Shown here piece after piece: positions 44,601 through 52,427 of a stretch of DNA of 64,000 bases. Position 1 is the stretch's first letter, and each line of letters opens with the position of its first letter. Below the pieces are notes generated by a model. That model saw nothing but the letters and a program-made list of their open reading frames with translations, did not search any database and was not told where the DNA came from. The position numbers were made by a program, and so were the translations under genes. Origin of the DNA: Paludibacter sp. (lineage in GTDB: Bacteria > Bacteroidota > Bacteroidia > Bacteroidales > Paludibacteraceae); the NCBI GenBank assembly GCA_028710415.1, contig JAQTUE010000005.1, positions 186,001-250,000 on the forward strand, given 5' to 3'.

Positions 44601-47600
44601 CAATTGATATTCCATTTAAAGAAAATTATGGTGCAGGCGTGATTGTACTATTCACTTTCATGACTGATGGACAACTTTACACACAGAACATTCAATTATC
44701 ACGAAAGAAAACGGTAAAGAAATTAACCCCGACATTAAGTGTCTTTAGAAATAAATTGCTGCCGGGCGAAAAAGCCGAATGGACAGTTAGCATTCCCGAA
44801 AGCTCCAACTCTAAAAAGGCCGCTGAAATACTGGTAGGAATGTATGATGCGTCCCTGGATGCCTTGCGAAAACATACCTGGTATTTTAATCCTGCCTATC
44901 AGGAAACTATCCTGAATTCTCCGGGATGGATTGCAAATGCTGTGAGAACAGTCTCTGATAATTCTTCTTTCAGGATGCCTGATAAAGCTATTCAGGAGTT
45001 TTATTTAAATCAATTGAACTGGTTTGGATTAAATATAACTAACAGTGGGCCAATCCGGATACGGGGAGTTGGACAAATGATGAATATCTCAGATGTGAGA
45101 CAAGTGGTAACACAAGAGGAAAAAACAGGTTTAAACGAAGTAGTAGTTGTTGGTTACGGAACAATGAAAAAAATGGATGTAACAGGATCTGTTAGTCGTG
45201 TGGAAATTGCACCACAAGGGAAAGTGCAACCAGAAATTATTGAAAATGTACCAGTTCAGTTTCGTACGAACTTCAATGAAACAGCCTTCTTCTATCCGCA
45301 GTTGCGTACCGATGAAAAAGGCAATGTGACCTTTACCTTTACAGCACCTGAGAGTTTGACGCGCTGGAATGTAAAGATGCTGGCCCATACGAAGGATTTG
45401 TATTTTGGGCAGGGAGAGGGACAGGTGGTAACGCAAAAGGACCTAATGGTACAAATGAACCTGTCACGATTTGTACGCAGGTCGGACCGACTGGTGCTGA
45501 GTGCCAGTGTTGTGAACCTGACAGACAAGGAACAAACAGCGAGTGTGCAATTTGAGCTGATAGACCCGGCAACAGAAAAATTAATTACCCTGAAAGATGC
45601 TGCTCCAAAGAGTGTTCTTTTGAAAGCCAATGAAACGAAAGCAGTGGAGTGGGAGGTAAGTGAATTTTCACCCTATGAACTGGTGACCTGCAAGGTAACG
45701 GCACGTGCCGGGAACTTCAGTGATGGCGAACAAAAGTATTTGCCTGTATTGCCGGACAAAGTGCTGGTTACAGAAAGCATGCCACTGACCATCAGGGGAA
45801 ACCAGACACGGACATTCAACTTCGAGAGCCTGTTGAAGAACGGATCGAAAGTGGATACCAAGAGCCTGACGGTAGAGTTTGCCTCAAATCCTTCATGGTA
45901 TGCCGTACAGGCATTGCCAACCCTGGCAGCTCCGGAAAACGACAACGCGATTGATTATTTTGCAGCCTATTATGTGAACAGCCTGGCAGGATTTATTGCC
46001 AATTCGAATCCTACCATTGCAACTACTTTCGACCGTTGGAAGAAGGCAGGTGGCAGTCGTGAAGCCTTGCTGTCGAATCTGGAGAAGAATACAGAACTGA
46101 AGAATATGTTGTTGGAAGAAACACCCTGGGTGATGGCAGCAAAGGATGAAACGGAACAGAAAAGACAGATTGCATTGCTGTTCGACCTGAACATGCAAAA
46201 GAACCAGGCGAAACAATACCTGGATAAGCTGATCAGCCTGCAACTGCCTTCGGGTGGTTTCTCCTGGTACAAGAATATGCCCGAAAGCCGCTATATTACA
46301 CAGGAAATCATGCTGAATCTGGGTCGCCTGAAAAGAATGACCGCCGGCTCAACACCCGATGCTCTATCCTCAACACTCAATGCTCAACCCTCAATACTCA
46401 AAGCTATCAGCTATCTGGATCTTGAAATATCCCATGATTTCATAAACCTGAAGAAGGACAACAAAAACTACGACAAGGAAATGTCCATTGGCAATATGCA
46501 ATTGTTCTACTTGCATGTACGGTCGGAATATCCGGACATACCGTTAGAAACAGCAGCCCGTGAAGCTGTCGCTTTTTATACTTCACAATCCGAAAAATAC
46601 TGGACAAACCTGACCCTGTACGGACAAGCGATGATGGCAGTGGTAGCACATAGGAATGGTAACACCCGAGTGGCTAACGATATCCTGAAATCATTAAAGG
46701 AAAACGCGATGAAGAATGATGAGTTTGGCATGTACTGGACCAGGAACACGGCAGGCTATTACTGGAATGAACAGCCGGTAGCAGTGCAGGCAGCCATTAT
46801 CTCAGCATTTGCAGAAGTGACTAAAAACACCGCCGATGTGGACGAAATGAAACTCTGGTTGCTCAAACAAAAACAAACACAGCGTTGGAATTCTCCACTG
46901 GCTACTGTAGATGCTATTTATGCCTTATTACAATCCGGAAGCGACTGGCTGGCTAATTCAACGCAGGCTAAAATAACCCTTGGGAATGTCCTTTTACAAC
47001 CTCAAAACGTAGAAGCAGGAACCGGTTACTTTAAACAAACTATTCCACTTGCAGAAATACGTCCTGAAATGGGAAGAGTGACTGTGTCTTCTACTGACGT
47101 CTTCACTCCGAGTGAAGCCGTCAGTAAAGGCAGTGAGGCCGTCAGTAAGGCTGGCATTGGATGGGGAGCGATGTACTGGCAGTATTACCAGGACCTGGAC
47201 AAAGTAACCGGACAAAGCGGTCCATTGAAGATTACCAGGAAGCTGTTTGTTGAAAAGATGAGTCCTGACGGAAAAACAATCGTTCCGATTGAGCAATCTG
47301 TATTAACGAAAGGCGATAAAGTCATCACACGATTGGTGATCACCACCGACCGGAACCTGGAGTTTGTAGCACTGAAGGACTTGCGTGCTGCCTGCTTTGA
47401 ACCTGTGAACCAACTTTCGGAAAGCAAGTGGAAAGAAGGAGTTTGTTATTATCAAACAATCAAGGATGCAACCACGCAATTTTTCTTCTCGTACTTGCCA
47501 AAAGGAACGTATGTATTCGAATATGAAGTCTGGGTGAATTCAACCGGTAATTATACCAGCGGGATTGCATCGCTGCAATGCCAGTATGCACCGGAATTTG

Positions 47601-47638
47601 TGAGCCATACGGGTGGGGAGAGAATTGAAATAAAATAA
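41645..47638 (+). CDS. Alpha-2-macroglobulin-like secreted protein with TonB-plug-like insert
   Basis: 1997 residues from MKKNLFVALLTT. A signal peptide ends near VAQ. The layout is that of bacterial alpha-2-macroglobulins: MG beta-domains, LNLFTDRSLYRPGQTVYFKG, the bait-region neighbourhood, FYPQLRTDEKGNVTFTFTAPESLTRW, and an alpha-helical toroid domain. The thioester motif GCxEQ is absent where it should stand (LPTLAAPENDNAIDYFAAYY), as in thioester-free members. Between residues about 1155 and 1190 it carries LNEVVVVGYGTMKKMDVTGS, the SusC plug signature. Two repeat insertions lie in frame at 46347-46404 and 47093-47146. Function (protease trapping or envelope repair) is inferred from family. 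Confidence 0.9.
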   Translation: MKKNLFVALLTTLVFVSLLVAQKSNTPLETRWKTVDEFATKQLPESALKEVEAILTQAQKEKNSVQVIKAMVYKMRFTLDKNPDEAPSLIREFETFTNKSTDPAERALLHSMTAELYAQFYQKDQYTINNRTVLKGFVPEDMKEWTKNIYFDKINKLLAASMDNAEVLQHTDALKFAELLQKGEDSRIIQPTLFDFLGYRRIQILQTIFNATNVKNPLNHPELFAGISQFINLKPDTIYQNSIENPILETYRQLLSFELANKNILSVVYTELQCLRYLNQHADIEGKDSLYLSALYNLKKQYFDNEAVIEVYGEIANYYIEHVYLDTKKGYKKMAFDLCTEGIKRFPTYRRIDMLKNMKHTITQKNLYITNEHVVIPANDLKIKINSTNITLLKLSVYKLNATAREYNSFKQNNGNAKKAYSNHSLIETRTITIKPDENFDPISTTITIHTGDYGLYEYTLEETGPEKNIEAVLGSYTVSSLAFMIRTNKPDVVDFYVLDRMTGKPQTEVNVTKFVSKWKSGAGYEMEQEVQIKTDKTGLGKFSYNANDYSNYVLFLEKGKDRYLSSNAYTNYYNRNRVENRDAKLNLFTDRSLYRPGQTVYFKGIAYYSNSKQQNIIEGSDYEVTLFDANNQQVSLKKFKTNDFGSFQGSFELPGQGLNGRYQLRSGLTVQNIWVEEYKRPTFEVKMDKPKTEVSFGEKVTLTGTVKAYAGNLIGDAKIKYRVVRRTHRYCWWFNEPDKEITNGTTVSKADGTFTVSFIPEKTHNEAVSIRGQFYTYTVYAAVTDQKGETQKGEQSMSVGEKSLFIITYIPAKTDKDQAFNIDVRTETLNGEKVNSNITYTLYRLPETDQYAEDIEEEEADKHAADLKLAKKVMTGTFDSRDEKLKLELKKQESGRYELQLKTTDAHGKEVVTEKTFVIFSLNDKKLPLKSHTWLMTSGTEYETGETARVHFGTSTVNASVLYEVMSGNNVLESRWIPFSNEIKTIDIPFKENYGAGVIVLFTFMTDGQLYTQNIQLSRKKTVKKLTPTLSVFRNKLLPGEKAEWTVSIPESSNSKKAAEILVGMYDASLDALRKHTWYFNPAYQETILNSPGWIANAVRTVSDNSSFRMPDKAIQEFYLNQLNWFGLNITNSGPIRIRGVGQMMNISDVRQVVTQEEKTGLNEVVVVGYGTMKKMDVTGSVSRVEIAPQGKVQPEIIENVPVQFRTNFNETAFFYPQLRTDEKGNVTFTFTAPESLTRWNVKMLAHTKDLYFGQGEGQVVTQKDLMVQMNLSRFVRRSDRLVLSASVVNLTDKEQTASVQFELIDPATEKLITLKDAAPKSVLLKANETKAVEWEVSEFSPYELVTCKVTARAGNFSDGEQKYLPVLPDKVLVTESMPLTIRGNQTRTFNFESLLKNGSKVDTKSLTVEFASNPSWYAVQALPTLAAPENDNAIDYFAAYYVNSLAGFIANSNPTIATTFDRWKKAGGSREALLSNLEKNTELKNMLLEETPWVMAAKDETEQKRQIALLFDLNMQKNQAKQYLDKLISLQLPSGGFSWYKNMPESRYITQEIMLNLGRLKRMTAGSTPDALSSTLNAQPSILKAISYLDLEISHDFINLKKDNKNYDKEMSIGNMQLFYLHVRSEYPDIPLETAAREAVAFYTSQSEKYWTNLTLYGQAMMAVVAHRNGNTRVANDILKSLKENAMKNDEFGMYWTRNTAGYYWNEQPVAVQAAIISAFAEVTKNTADVDEMKLWLLKQKQTQRWNSPLATVDAIYALLQSGSDWLANSTQAKITLGNVLLQPQNVEAGTGYFKQTIPLAEIRPEMGRVTVSSTDVFTPSEAVSKGSEAVSKAGIGWGAMYWQYYQDLDKVTGQSGPLKITRKLFVEKMSPDGKTIVPIEQSVLTKGDKVITRLVITTDRNLEFVALKDLRAACFEPVNQLSESKWKEGVCYYQTIKDATTQFFFSYLPKGTYVFEYEVWVNSTGNYTSGIASLQCQYAPEFVSHTGGERIEIK
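45131..45190 (+). other. SusC plug-type motif inside the macroglobulin
   Basis: Encodes LNEVVVVGYGTMKKMDVTGS. The SusC protein of this window has LNEVVVVGYGVQKKAHMTGA. The match includes the segment next to the TonB box. It is flanked by GPIRIRGVGQMMNISDV, also carboxypeptidase-regulatory or plug-like. Confidence 0.85.
46347..46404 (+). repeat. CTCAAYACTCAA short repeat inside the macroglobulin gene
   Basis: CTCAACACTCAATGCTCAA and CCCTCAATACTCAAAGC units, in frame as STLNAQPSILKA, in a surface loop between two helices. It looks like an insertion relative to neighbouring helical repeats. Confidence 0.6.
47093..47146 (+). repeat. In-frame palindromic element inside the macroglobulin gene
   Basis: ACTGACGTCTTCACT (47093-47107), CCG, AGTGAAGCCGTCAGT (47111-47125): 15-base arms, one mismatch, three-base loop. 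A further right-arm copy AGTGAGGCCGTCAGT is at 47132-47146. It encodes TDVFTPSEAVSKGSEAVSKA. The same design is in TopB at 61409-61441. Confidence 0.85.
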
Positions 47639-47709
47639 TCAGCACGTATAGGTGATAGTCTGGTAGGTAGCTATGCGGCTCGTTTGGTTAGATATTTTAT
47701 AGTATGCTT

Positions 47710-47922
47710 CTACGTATAAATAACTTCAAATTCAGAGTCTAAGAAAGATGGGTATTCGTATCCATCTTCTTTGCTTGTTTCTTTGAAGTATTGCATTTGT
47801 TCCAACATGTTTTGTTTAGCCAATTCGGGTGTATCACCCATACCGTTAAACATTTCGTCTTTGCAATAAACACTAAATGTGCCATCTGAAGCTCTTTCTA
47901 TGATTGCTTCGATTGATTTCAT
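47710..47922 (-). CDS. HicB-like antitoxin-fold protein, apparently truncated
   Basis: 70 residues, MKSIEAIIERASDGTFSVYCKDE then MGDTPELAKQNMLEQMQYFKETS, the HicB-type partial RNase H-fold domain. Related Bacteroidota proteins continue with a helix-turn-helix domain after a segment like EVIYK; here the reading stops at EVIYT. No HicA toxin gene is next to it. It lies between a single repeat remnant at 47671 and the 52-base array at 47950, so rearrangement through the repeats could have cut it. Expression and function are uncertain. Confidence 0.65.
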   Translation of the reverse strand: MKSIEAIIERASDGTFSVYCKDEMFNGMGDTPELAKQNMLEQMQYFKETSKEDGYEYPSFLDSEFEVIYT

Positions 47923-47949
47923 ATGCTATTGATTATTTCAATTATACTG

Positions 47950-48300
47950 TTCCTACAACTGTCACCGCTACGCGGCTAAATGAAATGGGGGGAATGTCAA
48001 TTGCTACCAAACTTTCACCGCTACGCGGCTTATTAGAATGTGAAAATGTCAAAAGCAACCAAACTATCACCGCTACGCGGCTTTATAGTATAGGCAGAAT
48101 GTTATTTGCTACCAAACTGTCACCGCTACGCGGCTTGGTGGAATAGGTAGAATGTCAATTGCTACCAAACTGTCACCGCTACGCGGCTAATTAGAATGTA
48201 AATATGACAAAAGCTACCAAAATATTACCGCTACGTGGCTAAATAGAATGTAACTATGTATAAAGCTACCAAACTATCATGCTACGCGGCTAATTGAAAC
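47950..48300. repeat. Tandem array, seven units of 52-53 bases, CACCGCTACGCGGCT core
   Basis: Core copies at 47965, 48018, 48070, 48123, 48176, 48228 (one change) and 48279 (degenerate). The core contains the palindrome CCGCTACGCGG. Between cores, GAATGT and GCTACCAAACT are also kept, so the spacers are not unique. A lone piece CTATGCGGCT is at 47671. It is not CRISPR. The plus-strand 80-codon frame over it is a repeat artefact. It lies downstream of tcdA. Confidence 0.9.
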
Positions 48301-48310
48301 AGGTGAATAT

Positions 48311-49117
48311 CTACTCTTTCTCATTATAAATTGACTGTGTCACCAACCCTGCAATGGTCAATCCAAACATGGCAGGCATGTGGGAAGTTGTTCCATTGAT
48401 TTTGGCTTTCAGGCTGCACCATTCATGATCCACCAGCTCAGGGTCACCGGGACCATTCAGGGCTTTCGGGCATAAACATTTCTCTGTGCCGCAGGGGGCA
48501 TTCTCACCCTGATTCTCGAGCAATTCATCGCTGTACACACACATGAACTTCTTGCTTACAATAACTCCACTTTGCCGGATCTTTTTACGTAATGCTGATC
48601 CTAATGGGCAACCATCCACATTCCAGAACTCGGCGACCTTTATACGCGTAGGATCCATTTTAAGTGCTGCGCCCATGGACGAAAAGAAAACAGCATTGGT
48701 CAGGGTAGCCTTTTGAATGAGATGTATTTTATTGGCAAAACTATCAATGGCATCAATGATGAAATCGTACTCTTCCAAATGGAAGGATTCGTAGTTTTCC
48801 TTGCTGTAAATCATTTGCAATCCGTTGATCTGGGCAGTTGGGTTAATCTCCAGCAAGCGTTCCTTCAGGACTTCTGTTTTTACCTTCCCAACCGTCTTGG
48901 TAGTTGCCATCAATTGACGGTTGATGTTGGTGACGCACACCCTGTCCGAATCAACAATAGTCAGGTGCTGAATTCCTGAACGTACAAGGCTTTCAGCACA
49001 CCAACTTCCAACGCCTCCAATCCCAAAAATAATAACACGCTTAGTGCGTAATCTATCCATTCTGCTCTTACCTATGAGCAACTCTGTACGTTGAAATAAT
49101 CCTTTTTCAATACCCAT
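48311..49117 (-). CDS. tcdA: tRNA threonylcarbamoyladenosine dehydratase (E1-like)
   Basis: Converts t6A37 in tRNA to its cyclic form ct6A with ATP. ThiF/MoeB/E1-like fold: FGIGGVGSWCAESLVRSGI, IVDSDRVCVTNINRQL, YDFIIDAIDSFANKIHLI and ACKNOWN-family features FSSMGAALKMDPTRI and VDGCPLGSALRKKIRQSG, which mark TcdA rather than MoeB. Cys-rich stretch CGTEKCLCPKA near residue 215. The length of 268 is normal. It has a good promoter at 49161-49190. Confidence 0.93.
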   Translation of the reverse strand: MGIEKGLFQRTELLIGKSRMDRLRTKRVIIFGIGGVGSWCAESLVRSGIQHLTIVDSDRVCVTNINRQLMATTKTVGKVKTEVLKERLLEINPTAQINGLQMIYSKENYESFHLEEYDFIIDAIDSFANKIHLIQKATLTNAVFFSSMGAALKMDPTRIKVAEFWNVDGCPLGSALRKKIRQSGVIVSKKFMCVYSDELLENQGENAPCGTEKCLCPKALNGPGDPELVDHEWCSLKAKINGTTSHMPAMFGLTIAGLVTQSIYNEKE

Positions 49118-49160
49118 TACCTAAAACTATACAATAAATTGATTCAATAAAAATAATGTG

Positions 49161-49190
49161 CAAAGATACTACGATTAAAACAGAATCAAA
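49161..49190 (-). promoter_or_regulatory. tcdA promoter
   Basis: Minus strand TTTG (49187-49190), 18-base spacer, TATCTTTG (49161-49168), 44 bases upstream of the start codon. One of the best promoter matches in the window. Confidence 0.75.
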
Positions 49191-49304
49191 AGAATTGATA
49201 GAACTTAACATTACAGAAATACTCTTACAGGCATAGAATTGATTCTAAGCTGATAAGAGTATGACATTTAAATTAGCTGATAAACCGGATTAACTACCCA
49301 GACT

Positions 49305-49664
49305 TTAAATGTCGATAAAATTTACTGAGATTTGTTCTTTTCCTTCTTGCTGATTCATTTCGAATTTTCCTTTGTACATGATTACTGCTTTATTCAGGCC
49401 CGCCGATTTAATTAATGAATTGAGCAGTGAAATTCTGTCTTTCTCAATGCAATCATTATTGAACCAACAATAAAATGTATTCGGATTATTTACATCAAAC
49501 TGGAAAATAAATATCCCGTGTTCAGAAAACACCAGATCTTCATAAGCATAGGCTATGTCAAGTCCGGTTCCATCTTTTATGATAAAACGTAACTTTTCAA
49601 GATTAAAAAACACAATGTCATTTTTAGGTGAAGTAATGGGTTGGAGGTTGTCAGTATTGTTCAT
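49305..49664 (-). CDS. Hypothetical protein
   Basis: 119 residues without signal peptide or membrane helix; mixed strands (IVFFNLEKLRFIIKDGTGLDIAY, GIFIFQFDVNNPNTFYCWFNNDC) ending in QISVNFIDI. It may be a small sandwich-fold protein. Good codon pattern for the organism and no overlap with other genes support it. The family is not recognised. It stands alone between tcdA and the RlpA-like gene. Confidence 0.6.
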   Translation of the reverse strand: MNNTDNLQPITSPKNDIVFFNLEKLRFIIKDGTGLDIAYAYEDLVFSEHGIFIFQFDVNNPNTFYCWFNNDCIEKDRISLLNSLIKSAGLNKAVIMYKGKFEMNQQEGKEQISVNFIDI

Positions 49665-49969
49665 ACATTCTCTTTTGATTTTATAAAACAGATTCGCTTC
49701 GTATTCTTTTATTGTAACCTGGTGTTACAACAAGTATACCAAAAGCATATAAATCTATTAACCAATGTAATACGTGTTCGATTCTGTAAATGACAATTCG
49801 AAAGACTACCATTAGGTAATGCTTTTCTATCTGTTCTTACAAAAATGTAAGAAAGTGTGAAGGATAAGCATGTATTTGCACTGAGAAATGTGCTGATAGA
49901 AGAAACTGAGAAGGTGTAACAAAAAGAAAGGTCAGGTGTTGACTTGCAACCCTGACCTTTATCATTATT
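49665..49969. other. Gap between hypothetical and RlpA-like genes
   Basis: About 300 bases, both neighbours on the minus strand. Only the RlpA terminator at 49927-49960 is recognisable. No gene. Confidence 0.7.
49927..49960 (-). terminator. Terminator of the RlpA-like gene
   Basis: AAAGGTCAGG / CCTGACCTTT perfect 10-base stem, loop of 14 bases. On the minus strand it is followed by CTTTTTG-type U-rich sequence. It lies 10 bases past the stop. Confidence 0.8.
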
Positions 49970-50401
49970 TTATTTATTGCGAACTACAATTCCATTGGTG
50001 TTCATTGCCATTACGGAATCATTGTGATTGACCATCTGCCACATTGGAATAGAATCAAGCTCTGTAATGATGACTGCTGCTACTCCCTGACGTACTATAT
50101 CAATTTTTTTAGCCGCAGAGTAAGATAAATCAATGAGTAGGCCTTTACGATGCGGACCGCGGTCGGTGACTCTTACAATTACTTCCTTGTTGTTATTTGG
50201 ATTAAAAACTCTCAGCAATGTTCCGAATGGTAAAGAACGGTGTGCACAGGTCAGACTGTCCGGTTGATATTTTCCTCCATCTGAGGTGTGACGTCCTTTT
50301 AATTTATGACTGTAAAAGGAGGCTTTTCCTAACTGACCCGCAAATGAAAAGAGGGTTGAAAAGAATAGGAAAAACAACGATATTAGTATGTTTTTTTTCA
50401 T
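49970..50401 (-). CDS. RlpA-like double-psi beta-barrel protein
   Basis: Secreted or periplasmic: MKKNILISLFFLFFSTLFSFA is a signal peptide. The mature part is a double-psi barrel with ASFYSHKLKGRHTSDG, CAHRSLPFGTLLRV, VRVTDRGPHRKGLLIDLSYSAAKKI. RlpA proteins bind or cleave naked peptidoglycan at the septum. The short length (143) has no SPOR domain, so septal targeting is not expected. A -7/-33 promoter lies at 50421-50450. Confidence 0.88.
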   Translation of the reverse strand: MKKNILISLFFLFFSTLFSFAGQLGKASFYSHKLKGRHTSDGGKYQPDSLTCAHRSLPFGTLLRVFNPNNNKEVIVRVTDRGPHRKGLLIDLSYSAAKKIDIVRQGVAAVIITELDSIPMWQMVNHNDSVMAMNTNGIVVRNK

Positions 50402-50420
50402 GCTTTCTCTGTTTGTTTTA

Positions 50421-50450
50421 CAAATATAGGAAAATAATTTGGAAGTACAA
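50421..50450 (-). promoter_or_regulatory. Promoter of the RlpA-like gene
   Basis: Minus strand TTG (50448-50450), 19-base spacer, TATATTTG (50421-50428), 20 bases before the start codon. Confidence 0.7.
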
Positions 50451-50612
50451 TCATCTTTGTTAACCCGTTTAACTTTTTAAAGGGCAAAAAAACGTATTAA
50501 AACTATGCCTTAAAAATCATTTTTTGATGATTTCATATACTAAAACTACCTTTTTGGGAGTTGTATCAGTACATTTTGAATTACTTAAATTGCTCATTTC
50601 AACAAAAAATTG

Positions 50613-50620
50613 TAACTTTG
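50613..50620 (+). promoter_or_regulatory. -7 box of the DUF1599 gene
   Basis: TAACTTTG. It lies downstream of an alternative start at 50561, so translation must begin at 50648. Confidence 0.6.
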
Positions 50621-50647
50621 CCATTCTTTAAAAAACAGCTTATTATT

Positions 50648-51193
50648 ATGAGCCACACCGACCAACAATTCGATCAGGTAGCAGCAATTTGTCGCGATAT
50701 ATTCACCAAGAAAATGAAAGATTACGGTTCTTCATGGCGTATTTTGCGTCCTGCCTCCGTGACCGATCAGATATTCATTAAAGCCAACCGCATTCGCAGC
50801 ATTGAAACCAAAGGAGTCTCTAAAGTGGACGAAGGTATTCGCTCCGAATTGATAGCCATTGTAAACTACGGTATCATAGGGCTGATTCAATTGGAACTAG
50901 GTTGTTCGGAAACAGACGATTTAAGCTATGAAAGAGGTGTGGAATTGTATACTAAATACCTTTCGGAAGCCAAGAAACTAATGATGGATAAAAACCATGA
51001 TTATGACGAAGCCTGGCGAACTATGCGTATGGAATCGTATACCGATCTGATCCTGATGAAGATTTACCGCACAAAACAAATTGAAGATAACCTGGGTGTC
51101 ACTTTGATATCTGAAGGTATTGATGCCAATTATTTTGATATGATAAATTATGCTGTTTTCGGTTTAATAAAGATGGAAGAATTGAACAATTGA
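50648..51193 (+). CDS. DUF1599-domain protein
   Basis: 181 residues from MSHTDQQFDQVA. Two copies of a motif of the form K-D-Y-G-x-x-W-R: MKDYGSSWRILRPASVTDQI and NHDYDEAWRTMRMESYTDLI, each followed by a helical stretch with conserved KANRIRSIE or KIYRTKQIE, as in DUF1599. It may bind nucleotide phosphates, but this is not established. It reads into the BT_3928 gene after 30 bases and is probably the first gene of a DUF1599, BT_3928, tpiA operon. Confidence 0.85.
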   Translation: MSHTDQQFDQVAAICRDIFTKKMKDYGSSWRILRPASVTDQIFIKANRIRSIETKGVSKVDEGIRSELIAIVNYGIIGLIQLELGCSETDDLSYERGVELYTKYLSEAKKLMMDKNHDYDEAWRTMRMESYTDLILMKIYRTKQIEDNLGVTLISEGIDANYFDMINYAVFGLIKMEELNN

Positions 51194-51223
51194 TGGTAAT
51201 TTGTTAATAAATCAACAACACTC

Positions 51224-52366
51224 ATGACAACTATTCAAGAAAATAATAAAATAAATAAAGCAGGACAATTTGCAGGAAATCTTTTCTTACAGGTTGGGCG
51301 CATCCTTTTCGGGGCAGTCTTTGTTTTCTCAGGTTTTGTAAAAGCGATTGATCCGTTAGGATCTTCCTATAAAATTGAAGATTATCTCAGAAATTTTGGT
51401 GGATTCTTTGACTCCATGGCCGATTATGCTTTCCTGTTAGCTATTGCTCTTTCAACTGTCGAGCTCCTTATCGGGCTAAGCTTTCTTTTTAAAGTTCATT
51501 TAAAGCTCACTACGTTACTTGGTTTAATCTTTATGTCAGTAATGACACCATTAACTTTATATATTGCCATAAAAAATCCGGTAATTGACTGTGGGTGTTT
51601 TGGTGATGCATTGGTGATTAGCAATTGGACAACCTTCTTTAAAAACGTTGTACTGATCAGTATAATTATTTTAATGCAAGTTTATCAATCTAAATTCCGT
51701 CCATTCCTATCTCCAAAAGTTCAGCATGCAGGAGCAATACTATTCATATTTGTCGGGATTGGGCTTTCTGTTTACAGTTACCGTCATTTACCCATGATTG
51801 ATTTTCTGCCCTATAAGATTGGAGTAAATATTCCAAAGGCTATGGTAATTCCTGAAAATGCCCTTTCGGATGTTTATAAGACTAATTTTATTTATGAAAA
51901 AGATGGTGTACAAAAGGAATTTACCCTTGAAAATTATCCGAAAGGTGATTCAAGCTGGGTGTTTGTAGATCAAAAAACAGAATTAGTCTCGAAAGGATAC
52001 AAAGCTCCTGTTCATGATTTTTCGATTATGAATGGACAATTTGATGATATTACCCAACAGGTATTGAATTCAGCAGGTGATTCATATCTTTTTATCATGT
52101 ACGATGTGAATGAGACTTCGATAAAAGGTGCCCAAAAAGCTGAAATGATCTATCAAAAATACTTAAAGACCGGGGTTAAAATCTATGCATTGACCGGTTC
52201 GTCAGATGCTGATGTACAAAAGTTCAAAGATAAAACTGATGTGACTTTCCCTTTCTGGAAAACGGATCCAACAACACTTAAAACTATGATTCGTGCAAAC
52301 CCGGGTTTGGTTAAGTTGAATAAGGGTACTATAACCGGGAAATGGAACTGGCGGGATTTTGAATAG
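51224..52366 (+). CDS. BT_3928-family membrane protein
   Basis: Integral inner-membrane protein. Residues about 15-165 hold four hydrophobic helices with FVFSGFVKAIDPLGSSYKI, a DoxX/MauE-like pattern, with CGCF in the loop (VIDCGCFGDAL). The C-terminal half, about residues 220-370, may be thioredoxin-like (SYLFIMYDVNETSIKGA) and lacks a redox Cys pair. MauE-type proteins support disulfide chemistry, so a link to envelope redox is plausible but not shown. The operon with DUF1599 and tpiA is typical of Bacteroidales. Confidence 0.85.
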   Translation: MTTIQENNKINKAGQFAGNLFLQVGRILFGAVFVFSGFVKAIDPLGSSYKIEDYLRNFGGFFDSMADYAFLLAIALSTVELLIGLSFLFKVHLKLTTLLGLIFMSVMTPLTLYIAIKNPVIDCGCFGDALVISNWTTFFKNVVLISIIILMQVYQSKFRPFLSPKVQHAGAILFIFVGIGLSVYSYRHLPMIDFLPYKIGVNIPKAMVIPENALSDVYKTNFIYEKDGVQKEFTLENYPKGDSSWVFVDQKTELVSKGYKAPVHDFSIMNGQFDDITQQVLNSAGDSYLFIMYDVNETSIKGAQKAEMIYQKYLKTGVKIYALTGSSDADVQKFKDKTDVTFPFWKTDPTTLKTMIRANPGLVKLNKGTITGKWNWRDFE

Positions 52367-52427
52367 TAGGTAGAAGTTAGTAGGTAGTAAGAAGAATTAT
52401 TAAACTATATATTTAAAGATAAAAAAG

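Noticed and set aside
47904..48146. 80-codon plus-strand open frame with LSPLRGL repeats
   Set aside because: It is a translation of the 52-base repeat array; no start context and no family.
47950..48300. Possible CRISPR array
   Set aside because: The sequences between cores share GAATGT and GCTACCAAACT, so they are not unique spacers, and no cas gene is present.
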